Shown piece by piece: positions 27,394 through 36,279 of a DNA stretch of 64,000 nucleotides. A program made the translations under genes and the position numbers. Every line of letters begins with the position of its first letter. Within the stretch, counting starts at the first letter, position 1. Under the pieces are notes generated by a model. That model worked only from the letters and a program-made list of their open reading frames with translations. It had not been told where the DNA came from and ran no database searches. Origin of the DNA: Sphingobium fuliginis (GTDB lineage: Bacteria; Pseudomonadota; Alphaproteobacteria; Sphingomonadales; Sphingomonadaceae); contig NZ_SEON01000003.1 of the NCBI RefSeq assembly GCF_004152845.1, forward strand, positions 310,001 to 374,000, in the 5' to 3' direction.

Positions 27394-29459
27394 AGCTGCC
27401 CCTGCTCAAGAAGAAGACCGTCACCGAAGCCTCCCTGTCCTTCACCTTCACGCGCCGGGCGATGGTGGTGGGGGGCCTGCAAGGGGCGATCGGGGCGCTG
27501 CTGGTCGGGCGCATGGGCTGGATCAGCGTCGCCGAGAATGAGAAATATAATCTGCTGTCGGAAAGCAATCGCGTCAACCTGACGCTGATTCCGCCGCGGC
27601 GCGGGTGGATCATCGACCGCAACGGACGGCCGCTGGCGAACAATCGCACGGACTTCCGCGTCGACCTGATCCCGGAGCGGGCGACGGACGCGGAGAACAC
27701 CATCCGCAGCCTCGCCCATCTGCTGGCGCTCAGCGATGACGAAGTGGATCGGATCAAGGAGGAACTGGACAAGTCGGCAGGTTTCCGCCCGGTGCAGGTG
27801 GCGGAAAAGTTGACCTACGATCAGTTCGCGGCGGTCAGCGTCCGGCTGCCCGACCTGCCGGGCGTGGCCCCGAGCCAGGGCTTTTCCCGCAATTATCCGG
27901 CAGGTGCGACCGTCGGGCACCTGCTCGGCTATGTCGGCGCAGCTTCGGCCAAGGACTATGAGGAGCGCAAGGACCCGCTGCTGATCACGCCCGGCTTCAA
28001 GGTCGGCAAGGATGGGCTGGAGCGGTCTTTCGACAAGGAACTGACGGGCAAGCCCGGCGCGAAACGGGTGGAGGTGACGGCGCGGGGCAAGATCGTGCGG
28101 GAACTCACCACCCGGCCCGACACGCCGGGCAACGCGATCAAGCTGACCATCGACGCGGGCCTCCAGGAATATGCCGGGCGGCGGCTGGCGACGCAGAGCG
28201 GGTCGGTGGTGGTGATCGACTGCCATAATGGCGACGTGTTGGCCATGGCGTCCATGCCTAGTTTCGATCCGAACAGCTTTTCCGATGGCATCAGCCATCT
28301 GGAATGGGACATGCTGTCGAAGGACGACCATGTCCCGTTGCGCAACAAGACGTTGCAGGGGCTGTACCCGCCGGGATCGACGGTGAAGCCGATGGTGGCG
28401 CTCGCGCTGCTGGAGGCGGGAGTTTCACCCATGGAGACGGTGAACTGCGCGGGTGCGATCCGGGTCGGCAACACGCTGTTCCACTGCCATAAACGGCGGG
28501 GCCATGGCGGGCTCAACATGCGGGGCGCCATCGCCCAAAGCTGCGACATCTACTTCTACCAGATGGCGCAGCGGATCGGCATGGACCGGATCGCCAGCAT
28601 GGCGCGGCGCGTGGGCATGGGGCAGAAATTCGCCCTTCCCTTCCCCAGCCAGAGTTTCGGCACCGTTCCCGATCCGGCGTGGAAGCTCAAGAAATACAAC
28701 CAGAAATGGCAGGTCTACGACACGGTCAACGCGACCATCGGCCAGGGCTATATGCTCATCAACCCGTTGCAGATGGCTGTAATGGCGGCGCGGCTGGCGA
28801 CGGGCCGGCAGTTGATGCCCAACTTCATCTTCGGCGCGCAGCGGCCCACGCCTGCGTCCGTGGGGGTGAATGAGGAGCATCTGGTGACCATCCGCGACGC
28901 GATGAGCGCGGTGGTGAACGGCGGCGGCACGGGCGGCGCGGCCCGCATCCCGCTGCCCGGCGTGATGATGGCCGGCAAGACCGGCACGGCGCAGGTCCGC
29001 CGTATCACCATGGCCGAACGCGGGGGCGGCGTGCGCAGCAACGCATCGCTGCCGTTCAAGCTGCGCGACCATGCGCTGTTCCAGGGCTTCGCGCCGTTCG
29101 ACAATCCCCGCTATGCCATTGCCTGCATCATCGAGCATGGCGGCCACGTCAACCGCATCGAGGACGCGCCCATGATCGCGGCGGACACCATGACTTTCCT
29201 GTTCGACCAGGCGAAGGCGATCGAGAAGCTGGAGACCATCGAAAAGGACTGGGGCGGTCCGCCGGCCGAACGGCTGGCGCGGCAGATGGCGGCCTACAGG
29301 CTGGCGAAGGCGATCGAGAAGGGCGAGGCGCCTCTTCCCGAAGCGGCCAATGCGATGAACGCATCCGCCGGCAATGGCGCGACCGCGACCGCCGCCCCGC
29401 CTCCGGCACCGGCTGCCGAAGCGGACGACGCCCCGCCCCCGGCGGACAGCGCGCCATGA
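27390..29459 (+). CDS. mrdA: Penicillin-binding protein 2
   Basis: 689 residues. Transpeptidase that cross-links lateral-wall peptidoglycan. One N-terminal membrane segment (RRAMVVGGLQGAIGALLVGRMGW), a pedestal domain (NRVNLTLIPPRRGWIIDRNGRPLANN) and the catalytic domain with PGSTVKP (Ser330), SCD in IAQSCDIYFY and KTG (Lys530). A ~45-residue Ala/Pro-rich tail extends past the catalytic domain. Start ATG overlaps the mreD stop; stop overlaps the rodA start. Confidence 0.96.
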   Translation: MKLPLLKKKTVTEASLSFTFTRRAMVVGGLQGAIGALLVGRMGWISVAENEKYNLLSESNRVNLTLIPPRRGWIIDRNGRPLANNRTDFRVDLIPERATDAENTIRSLAHLLALSDDEVDRIKEELDKSAGFRPVQVAEKLTYDQFAAVSVRLPDLPGVAPSQGFSRNYPAGATVGHLLGYVGAASAKDYEERKDPLLITPGFKVGKDGLERSFDKELTGKPGAKRVEVTARGKIVRELTTRPDTPGNAIKLTIDAGLQEYAGRRLATQSGSVVVIDCHNGDVLAMASMPSFDPNSFSDGISHLEWDMLSKDDHVPLRNKTLQGLYPPGSTVKPMVALALLEAGVSPMETVNCAGAIRVGNTLFHCHKRRGHGGLNMRGAIAQSCDIYFYQMAQRIGMDRIASMARRVGMGQKFALPFPSQSFGTVPDPAWKLKKYNQKWQVYDTVNATIGQGYMLINPLQMAVMAARLATGRQLMPNFIFGAQRPTPASVGVNEEHLVTIRDAMSAVVNGGGTGGAARIPLPGVMMAGKTGTAQVRRITMAERGGGVRSNASLPFKLRDHALFQGFAPFDNPRYAIACIIEHGGHVNRIEDAPMIAADTMTFLFDQAKAIEKLETIEKDWGGPPAERLARQMAAYRLAKAIEKGEAPLPEAANAMNASAGNGATATAAPPPAPAAEADDAPPPADSAP

Positions 29460-30568
29460 GCATCGTTCCCGAACCCCTGACCGAATTCCCCTGGCGCGTG
29501 CTGGGCATATTGCTCGCCATCGCCGGGTTCGGGACCTTGGTGCTCTACAGCGCCGCCGGCGGCAGCATCACCCCCTGGGCGATCAACCAGGGCGTTCGCT
29601 TCGTAATCTTTTCGGGCATGGCGCTGGTGCTGAGCCGGATACCGCTGGAGACCTTCGCGCGCCTTGCCTTCCCGGCCTATGGCGTCGTGCTGACCGCTCT
29701 GTTCCTGGTCGAACTGATCGGCGGGGTGGCGGGTGGCAGCCAGCGATGGATCAACCTGGGCTTCATGCAGTTGCAGCCTTCCGAGTTCATGAAGCCGGTG
29801 ATCGTGCTGGCGGTCGCGCGCTTCTACGCGCTGCTTCCGGTGGGGGAGATCAGGCGCTGGAACGCGATCTGGCCGGCGCTGGTGCTGATCGGCATTCCCT
29901 GGGCGCTGGTGCTGGTGCAGCCCGACCTCGGCACCGCGACCATGATCGCCGCGGGCGGGGTGACGGTGATGTTCCTCGCCGGTCTGCCGCTGCGGCTGTT
30001 CGTGGGATCGGGACTGACGCTGGCCGCCATCGTGCCCATCGCCTTCAGCTTCCTGCACGATTATCAGAAGAACCGCGTCCTCATCTTCCTGGACCCGGAA
30101 AGCGATCCGCTGGGCGCCGGCTATCATATCAGCCAATCGAAGATCGCCATCGGGTCCGGAGGCATTTTCGGCAAGGGATTCCTCAAGGGGACGCAGAGCC
30201 ATCTGGACTATCTGCCGGAGGGGCATACCGATTTCGTCTTCGCCACCATGGCGGAGGAATGGGGGCTGATGGGCGGCGTGCTGCTGATCGGGGCCTTCAT
30301 GCTGCTGTTCCGCTGGGGCATCGGCGTGTCTCTCCGCGCGCAGGACAAATATGCGCGGCTGGTGGCGGCGGGGCTGACCACGACGATCTTCTTCTATGTC
30401 GCGATCAACCTGATGATGGTCATGGGACTGGCGCCGGTGGTCGGCATTCCCCTGCCCTTCATGTCCTATGGCGGGTCGTCCATGCTGACGGTCATGCTGT
30501 GCGTCGGAATCATCATGGCCATTGAGCGTTCGGGCCGGCGGCGCAGCAGGCCGGGAAACTGGGGATGA
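29456..30568 (+). CDS. mrdB: Rod shape-determining protein RodA (SEDS glycosyltransferase)
   Basis: 370 residues with about ten membrane helices. SEDS motifs LVLVQPDLGTATM, QSKIAIGSGGIFGKGFLKGTQSHLDYLPEGHTDFVFA and GLAPVVGIPLPFMSYGGSSML are intact. It polymerises lipid II together with PBP2. It is the last gene of the elongasome operon. Confidence 0.96.
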   Translation: MSIVPEPLTEFPWRVLGILLAIAGFGTLVLYSAAGGSITPWAINQGVRFVIFSGMALVLSRIPLETFARLAFPAYGVVLTALFLVELIGGVAGGSQRWINLGFMQLQPSEFMKPVIVLAVARFYALLPVGEIRRWNAIWPALVLIGIPWALVLVQPDLGTATMIAAGGVTVMFLAGLPLRLFVGSGLTLAAIVPIAFSFLHDYQKNRVLIFLDPESDPLGAGYHISQSKIAIGSGGIFGKGFLKGTQSHLDYLPEGHTDFVFATMAEEWGLMGGVLLIGAFMLLFRWGIGVSLRAQDKYARLVAAGLTTTIFFYVAINLMMVMGLAPVVGIPLPFMSYGGSSMLTVMLCVGIIMAIERSGRRRSRPGNWG

Positions 30569-30613
30569 AACAGGCCTGAGCGCAAAAATTTGCCGGCAGA
30601 CGCGATTTCCTGT

Positions 30614-30641
30614 TTGCAAAGTCCGATGCGGCTGCTAACAG
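30614..30641 (+). promoter_or_regulatory. Possible promoter of the tRNA-Lys pair
   Basis: TTGCAA (30614-30619), 16 nt, then TAACAG (30636-30641), about 50 bp before the first tRNA. The match to the alphaproteobacterial consensus is moderate. Confidence 0.35.
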
Positions 30642-30692
30642 CCCGCCCACGCCAAAGCGACGGCCCATCCGGGACTAGCCGAAAGCGGATGT

Positions 30693-30768
<76 letters not shown>

Positions 30769-30806
30769 AATTCCTGGCGATCGAGGCGCAAGCCGAAAGC
30801 GGGCGT

Positions 30807-30882
<76 letters not shown>

Positions 30883-30888
30883 AAAAAC

Positions 30889-30899
30889 TGCGTCCACCA
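30889..30899 (+). repeat. Third copy of the tRNA-Lys 3' end
   Basis: TGCGTCCACCA, the last 11 nt of the tRNA, appears again 6 nt after the second gene with no tRNA body before it. It could be a remnant of a third copy or of an integration site. Confidence 0.6.
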
Positions 30900-30953
30900 G
30901 ATCCTCCCCACCCTTGATGCATCGCCGCACGGCTTCTCCCGTCGCCCTCAAGG

Positions 30954-31424
30954 TCAGACCGGCAGGGCGGTGGTGAACTTCGTCATGGACAGGGCGAAGT
31001 GCGACGCAGCACCGGCGACCGAGGGATGCCCCAAAAGGGTCATCATCAGGAAGCGATTATAGTCCGCGACATCCGCGACCACGATGCGCATCAGATAGTC
31101 CCATTCCCCCGACATCGAAAAGCATTCGACGATTTCCGGGCGACCCTCGACAAACTGCTCGAAGGCGCGGCGGGCCTCCTGCGCGTGGCTTCGCATGCGG
31201 ATGTTGCAAAGGACGTTGACGCCCCGCCCGACCCTTTCCGGATCGACCAGCCTGACCGTCCCGGCGAGGACGCCCGCAGCCTCCAGCGCCTTGATCCGAC
31301 GCCAGCAGGAAGCGCTGGAAGCCCCGACCCGCTCCGCCAGCTCGGCATGGCTGAGCGTCGCATCCTCCTGCAGGGCTGCGATGATCTTTCGGTCGACGGC
31401 ATCGATCTGTCGGTCCTGTTTCAT
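30954..31424 (-). CDS. Lrp/AsnC-family transcriptional regulator
   Basis: 156 residues. N-terminal helix-turn-helix (DAVDRKIIAALQEDATLSHAELAERVGASSASCWRRIKALEAAGV) and C-terminal RAM ligand-binding domain (VLCNIRMRS, FSMSGEWDYLMRIVVADVADYNRF). Such regulators sense amino acids and usually control nearby or global metabolic genes. The ATG at 31424 matches family starts but has no Shine-Dalgarno; a TTG at about 31460 would add a short leader. It is divergent from the small membrane-protein gene. Confidence 0.88.
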   Translation of the reverse strand: MKQDRQIDAVDRKIIAALQEDATLSHAELAERVGASSASCWRRIKALEAAGVLAGTVRLVDPERVGRGVNVLCNIRMRSHAQEARRAFEQFVEGRPEIVECFSMSGEWDYLMRIVVADVADYNRFLMMTLLGHPSVAGAASHFALSMTKFTTALPV

Positions 31425-31567
31425 GAGGAGCAGGATAATCGCCGCATCCCTTTCATCCAAGGGTCCAGTTGAACGATCCGACGCGGATGATTTTGCCGAA
31501 ACGAAAAGCCTGAATCCGCTTTCCTTTTCGGCCAGCCGGGCTATTCTGTCGACAGGTCGCATCAGGG

Positions 31568-31819
31568 ATGGTTGGGACTGCGGACATGATCGACCTTTCT
31601 CCCCAACCACAGGACAAGGGCAGCGGCGCAAAAGCCGCTCCTGCCGCGCCTCAGCATGATCCTGTGCAGACGAACAGCCGGGAGGATGGAAATCCCGCTT
31701 CATGGTGGCATGTTCCGCAAGAGCAGATGGAGGGCGCGATCCAGCGCCTGTCGCGCTGGGCAGGCCCCTTCGCGCTGCTCGCCACGCTGTTTTTGCTGGG
31801 GTGGTGGATAATAGGCTGA
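31568..31819 (+). CDS. Small single-span membrane protein with LSRWAG motif, copy A
   Basis: 83 residues. A polar Pro/Gln-rich N-terminal half and one C-terminal membrane helix after the motif RLSRWAGPFALL, ending WWIIG. The first ATG is used here; MIDLSPQP at 31586 is an alternative start. A second protein with the same motif directly before the same type of helix lies on the other side of the sugar transferase gene. No known family is recognised. Confidence 0.6.
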   Translation: MVGTADMIDLSPQPQDKGSGAKAAPAAPQHDPVQTNSREDGNPASWWHVPQEQMEGAIQRLSRWAGPFALLATLFLLGWWIIG

Positions 31820-32100
31820 TCCTGCTGGTGATTCGGATCGGGCGGCGTTCTGCGCGCCCCGGAAGCGCCGCATGGCAACGCTCGCCATTTCAGGTCGTCG
31901 CAAATCTGGGGCAGAGCATCTTCCAGGACAAACGGATCATCGGAAAAGCGGGTCCGCGCACCCCAAGCCCGATTGTCAGTCCACGGCATTTATGCCCTGC
32001 TGCTGCGCAACATAAATCAAAACGCTGCGGATGTCTGATGGTTAACACACTGCCGCGCGGCGGTGCCCGGCTTGACGTCAAGACATAAAAAGGGTTGCAG

Positions 32101-33492
32101 ATGTCGAAAATTGATCTGGCGATCGAAGGTGTTCCCAGTCGCCAGCCCGCTACGGCCTCAGGGCAGCGGAATGCGCGGCTTTGGCTGTGCCTGCTCCTGC
32201 TGGTTGCCGATATGGCCGCGCTTGCCACGGGCTTCGCCTTCGGGCTGCGCGCCGCCGGCCTGCAATGGCTGGCGGACGGGCAGTGGCAGCCGCTGGCGGG
32301 CGGCATGATCGTTTACGCGGTCCTGGCTTTCCATAACCAGGCCTATAATCCCCATTGCCTGATGCGCATGACGCAGTCCTGCCGCAGCGCCACCATGGCT
32401 TTCGCAGGAACATTGCTGATCTTCCTGCTGGTTGTCTTTTCGCTGAAGGCGACAGGACAATTGTCGCGGCTTGGCATTTCGGCCGGTATCTTGTGTAGCG
32501 GCACCTTGCTCGTCCTACAGCGGCTGATGATCGTGCATATGGTGCGCCGCAACTTTGCCGACGGCCTGTTCGCCCAGCTCCTGATCATCGATGACGGCGC
32601 CATTCCCGACGACGTCAGCGGCATGGTGATCGTCGATGCGGCGGCCATCGGGCTGAAGGCCGATCTGGACGATCCCTATATGCTGCATCGCCTGGGCACC
32701 CTGCTCCGCGACTATGATCGCGCGGTGATCTCCTGCCCAGCCGAACGCAAGGCGGATTGGGCCCAGATGCTGAAAGGCGGCAACATATTGGGCGAGATCA
32801 TCGTGCCCGAACTGGACCCGATGGCGCCGCTGGCGGTCCAGTCTTACCGCGGCACGCCCACGCTGGTGGTGTCGCGCGGGCCGTTGAACCTCGCCAACCG
32901 AGCCAAGAAGCGCCTGCTGGACATCGCTTTGACCGTACCGGTGCTGATCCTTCTCGCGCCGCTGATGGCGGTGGTGGCGATCCTCATCAAGCTGGACTCC
33001 CCGGGCCCCGTCTTCTTCAAGCAGGAACGGATCGGACGCGGCAACATGCTGTTCCATATCCTGAAATTCCGCAGCATGAAGGTGGAGCAGTGCGACAGCG
33101 CGGGCGCGACTTCGACGCAGCGGGACGACAATCGCATCACGCGCGTCGGCGCATTCATCCGCAAGACCAGCATCGATGAACTGCCGCAGCTCATCAACGT
33201 ATTGCTGGGAGAGATGAGCCTGGTCGGCCCCCGCCCCCACGCCCTGGGATCGACGGCGGAGGAACAGCTATTCTGGCAGGTGGACCGGCAATATTGGCAC
33301 CGCCATGCACTGAAGCCGGGGATCACCGGCCTGGCGCAGATCCGCGGCTTCCGGGGTGCGACGGAAACGCGCCGCGACATATTGAACCGGGTCGAGGCGG
33401 ATCTGGAATATCTGCATGGCTGGAGCCTGACCCGCGACATTGCGATCCTGTTCGGAACGCTGAACGTGCTGGTCCACAAGAACGCTTATTAG
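32101..33492 (+). CDS. EPS initiating sugar-1-phosphate transferase (polyprenyl glycosylphosphotransferase)
   Basis: 463 residues from ATG with aaaaaggg upstream. Four or so N-terminal membrane helices, a CoA-binding-like central region, and a C-terminal bacterial sugar transferase domain: LLDIALTVPVLILLAPLM, PGPVFFKQERIGRGNMLFHILKFRSM, KTSIDELPQLINVL and GEMSLVGPRPH. It transfers a sugar-1-P, probably glucose, to undecaprenyl phosphate, as GelB/SpsB and GumD do. It stands alone ahead of the main operon, with 269 bp of control-like sequence after it. Confidence 0.93.
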   Translation: MSKIDLAIEGVPSRQPATASGQRNARLWLCLLLLVADMAALATGFAFGLRAAGLQWLADGQWQPLAGGMIVYAVLAFHNQAYNPHCLMRMTQSCRSATMAFAGTLLIFLLVVFSLKATGQLSRLGISAGILCSGTLLVLQRLMIVHMVRRNFADGLFAQLLIIDDGAIPDDVSGMVIVDAAAIGLKADLDDPYMLHRLGTLLRDYDRAVISCPAERKADWAQMLKGGNILGEIIVPELDPMAPLAVQSYRGTPTLVVSRGPLNLANRAKKRLLDIALTVPVLILLAPLMAVVAILIKLDSPGPVFFKQERIGRGNMLFHILKFRSMKVEQCDSAGATSTQRDDNRITRVGAFIRKTSIDELPQLINVLLGEMSLVGPRPHALGSTAEEQLFWQVDRQYWHRHALKPGITGLAQIRGFRGATETRRDILNRVEADLEYLHGWSLTRDIAILFGTLNVLVHKNAY

Positions 33493-33579
33493 CGCCCGCC
33501 GAATGCCAAATCTGGAGCGCGAATCGGCGGAGCGGCCAAGACGCGGGAAAGCGAAAAAGGTTCCGCCGAGAAAATGATA

Positions 33580-33617
33580 TTTGCGACGAAATGTTGCTGA
33601 AAACGCTTCGTCGCAAA
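33580..33617. promoter_or_regulatory. Long inverted repeat with GCGACGAA arms, candidate operator
   Basis: Perfect 11-bp arms TTTGCGACGAA (33580-33590) and TTCGTCGCAAA (33607-33617) with a 16-nt spacer. A further half-site TGCGACGAA lies at 33663-33671. A related site precedes the GH16 gene at 50871-50903. No T-run follows the right arm, so a simple terminator is less likely. Confidence 0.55.
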
Positions 33618-33761
33618 AGATCTTATCCCAGATTAAGAATTGAGCGCCGTCGCATGGTCATATGCGACGAATCGATGTCAGTAGGCCTTCCTTCCCAACT
33701 ATTTGTTAACCGCAAAATCGGATATTAACGCCATCACCAATCGGGCGGCGGGAACATCGAC

Positions 33762-33959
33762 GTGGCGGAAGAATTTGCAGCAGTTGCGACGGCACCCTCT
33801 TTGATCGAAACGGCGGAGGTGCGCCGTGAGCTTCCCGCTCGCATCGACGGCATGACGTTTGCCGATCACGCCGAAAGCGGCGTACAGCTCCTGTCGCGTT
33901 GGGCCGGCATCGTGGCCTTTGTCGGCGCGGTCGCGGCCATCGCCTGGCTGATCTTCTGA
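33762..33959 (+). CDS. Small single-span membrane protein with LSRWAG motif, copy B
   Basis: 65 residues from a GTG start. A ~40-residue polar region precedes QLLSRWAGIVAFVGAVAAIAWLIF, a membrane helix in the same position and with the same lead-in motif as the 83-residue protein upstream of the sugar transferase. Sequence outside this motif is not alike. It is embedded in the EPS region and may be an EPS accessory; no function is known. Confidence 0.6.
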   Translation: MAEEFAAVATAPSLIETAEVRRELPARIDGMTFADHAESGVQLLSRWAGIVAFVGAVAAIAWLIF

Positions 33960-34146
33960 CCGGACTCGCAAGGCTCAAGCTTTCTCCCAGATTAACAGCT
34001 GCAGGGTGCGCCGGGACTGGTCCCGCCGCGCCCTGTTTGCGATGAACCGAGCCGTTGTTTTGACGCGACAAGCTGCTTTTCGGGCAGTGGTTTTACGTAG
34101 AAATACTTCTAGCATGCCCTGATTGCTGCAATGCAATAAGGGTCGA

Positions 34147-35436
34147 TTGGTTTTGAACAAATATAATAATCCGCGATTGCGGGGCCGCATTTCTGCGCCC
34201 TGCGATCGACAGACTTCATGGTCGCGCACCTGTTTTGCGGCAGCGCTAAGTGGTGCCGCAATGGTCGCGGCCATGCCGACAGTTTCGCAGGCGCAGGATA
34301 ATGACGGTACGACTGAGCCAAAGCGCATCAACAATGCCATGGAGCAGAAGCGGATCAGGGATTACGGTCTTCATCTGACGGCCGGCCTCGATCTACTCTA
34401 TGACGACAACGTCTATCGCGTGGACGACCGCGTCGAAAACCCCACCGACGACCTGATCGTCACGCCCTCTCTGGAGGCGACCTATGGCATGCCGGTGGGC
34501 CGTCACGACATCCTGCTGCGGGGGAAGATCGGCTATGACCGTTTCATTTCCGAAGGACAGCGGAGCAAGTTGCGTCTGGATACGGAGGCGAAGGCCAATA
34601 TCCGCTTCGGCGCGACCTGCCTGATCACCCCCCGCGCCTCCTATCGCCAACAGCGCGCTGATTATGGCGACATCAATTCCGCGACCGAAAACCTCCAGAA
34701 GTTCGCCACGGTCGGCGCGGATTTCACCTGCGAGCGCCCGGGGCTGTTCCCTGTGGCGAGCTATGAGCATGACAGGACGCGCAATGCCGACCAGTTCGAC
34801 TATGCCGACCAGACCAGCGATATGTTCATGGGCGGGATCGGCTATGCCATGCCCAGCCTGGGCACGCTGACCGTTTATTATGAGCGGGTGAACAGCAAAC
34901 GCGACACGCTGGGCATAGAGAACCGCATCAACAGCTACGGGCTGCGGTTCCAGCGCGCGGTGACGCCGATCACGCAGATCGACGCGGATGTCCGTTGGCT
35001 CGACGTCAGCAGCGACAGCGCGGCGGTGGGCGGCTATGACGGGCTGGGCTGGAAAGTCAGCCTGTCGACGCAAGCCATTCCGCGCCTGAAGCTGACGGCC
35101 ATGACAGAGCGCGCCATCGTTAACGACAGCCTGATCGCCAGTGGTTTCGCCATCGATACCAGCTACCGCATCCAGGGCGAATTTTCGATCTCCGAACTGA
35201 CGTCCGCCGGCCTTTATGCGGAATGGGACCGCAGAAAGTTCCGTCAGGATGCGGCGCTTCGTCCCTATTCGATAACGGCCGACCGCAATCGTCGCTTTGG
35301 CGGGCTGTTGACCAGGAAACTTTCGGATCGTTTCGATCTTACGCTGGATGCCCAGCATTACACCCGCAGAACGGACACCAGCGTCTCCAACTATAGCGGC
35401 ACGCAAGTAACGTTGGGCGCTGCCCTGCATTTCTAG
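34147..35436 (+). CDS. Outer-membrane beta-barrel protein of the EPS operon
   Basis: About 429 residues from a TTG start with aaggg 4 nt upstream; a second TTG at 34153 is equally possible. Signal region ends MVAAMPTVSQAQ. The remainder is a string of amphipathic strands (LHLTAGLDLLYDDNVYRVDD, RHDILLRGKIGYDRF, YERVNSKRDTLG, RFDLTLDAQHYTRR) and ends VTLGAALHF, the classic terminal aromatic strand. It resembles the barrels (BBP2-like) that accompany OPX export proteins. It is the likely outer-membrane pore for the polymer and the first gene of the main operon. Confidence 0.82.
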   Translation: MVLNKYNNPRLRGRISAPCDRQTSWSRTCFAAALSGAAMVAAMPTVSQAQDNDGTTEPKRINNAMEQKRIRDYGLHLTAGLDLLYDDNVYRVDDRVENPTDDLIVTPSLEATYGMPVGRHDILLRGKIGYDRFISEGQRSKLRLDTEAKANIRFGATCLITPRASYRQQRADYGDINSATENLQKFATVGADFTCERPGLFPVASYEHDRTRNADQFDYADQTSDMFMGGIGYAMPSLGTLTVYYERVNSKRDTLGIENRINSYGLRFQRAVTPITQIDADVRWLDVSSDSAAVGGYDGLGWKVSLSTQAIPRLKLTAMTERAIVNDSLIASGFAIDTSYRIQGEFSISELTSAGLYAEWDRRKFRQDAALRPYSITADRNRRFGGLLTRKLSDRFDLTLDAQHYTRRTDTSVSNYSGTQVTLGAALHF

Positions 35437-35463
35437 ACCCTCAATATATTGGGAGCATGAGCT

Positions 35464-36279
35464 GTGAAAGCCGATACTCTCCTGAAATCCATCTCGACCC
35501 TGCTCATCATTGCAGGTCCGATGGCCGCGACTGCCCAGACCGCCGCCGGAAACGCGGCGGCGACTGCAACTGCCGCGCAGGCGGCAAGCGCAGGCTATCA
35601 GCTCGGTCCGAATGACGAGCTGAAAATCTCCGTCTTCGGACAGCCCGACCTGTCGACGACCACGCGCATCAAGGAGGACGGCACCGTCCTGCTTGCGCTG
35701 GTCGGGCCGGTTTCCGCCAAGGGGAAGACGACCTCGCAACTGGCGCAGGACATTGCGGCCGGCTATGCCAGCGGCGGCTATCTGACCAAGCCGTCCGTCA
35801 GCGTGGAGGTCAGCAATTATGTCAGCCGGTTCGTCACCGTGCTCGGCAATGTGCCGGAAGCGGGCAATTATCCGCTCGACCGGGATTATACGGTGGCGTC
35901 GATGCTCGCCAAGGCCGGCGGTTCGACCAAGGACGGCGCCAATGCCGTCATCCTGACGCCTGCGGACGGCAGCGGGCCAGTACGCATTTCGCTGGCCGAT
36001 ATGGGCGCGGGCGCGATGCGGCCGCTGAAGGCGGGCGACACGCTGTTCGTGCCGCCCGCGGAAAAAGTCTATGTCTACGGCCAGGTCCAGCAGCCCGGCG
36101 CCTTCTCCTATGTGCCGGGGCAAAGCTTCCGGCAGGCATTGGCGTTGGCGGGCGGACCGACGCTGGCGGGTTCGACCAAAAGGATAAAAGTCCGGCGGGA
36201 GGGGAAGGAAATACAGGCCAAGCTGGACGATCCGGTCAAGCCTGAAGACGTCCTCATCATCCGGGAGAAGCTGTTTTGA
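35464..36279 (+). CDS. Polysaccharide export protein (OPX family), short non-lipoprotein form
   Basis: 271 residues from GTG with ggag about 8 nt upstream. Cleavable signal (LLIIAGPMAATAQ) with no lipobox cysteine. The PES domain opens YQLGPNDELKISVFGQPDLS and is followed by SLBB repeats (FVTVLGNVPEAGNYPL, VYVYGQVQQPGAFSYVPG). The protein stops at DVLIIREKLF soon after the last SLBB, so it lacks the C-terminal amphipathic helix with which Wza spans the outer membrane. This short class normally needs a separate barrel, which the preceding gene supplies. Its last codons overlap the next start (TTGA). Confidence 0.92.
   Translation: MKADTLLKSISTLLIIAGPMAATAQTAAGNAAATATAAQAASAGYQLGPNDELKISVFGQPDLSTTTRIKEDGTVLLALVGPVSAKGKTTSQLAQDIAAGYASGGYLTKPSVSVEVSNYVSRFVTVLGNVPEAGNYPLDRDYTVASMLAKAGGSTKDGANAVILTPADGSGPVRISLADMGAGAMRPLKAGDTLFVPPAEKVYVYGQVQQPGAFSYVPGQSFRQALALAGGPTLAGSTKRIKVRREGKEIQAKLDDPVKPEDVLIIREKLF

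Noticed and set aside
30889-30899. Attachment site of a prophage or island at the tRNA-Lys pair
   Set aside because: No integrase, phage or mobilisation gene follows; the neighbours are ordinary chromosomal genes. Kept only as a possible remnant.
33580-33617. Terminator of the sugar transferase gene
   Set aside because: The repeat is 88 bp after the stop, its loop is 16 nt and no T-run follows. A related site lies upstream of another gene, which favours a regulatory role, though termination is not excluded.
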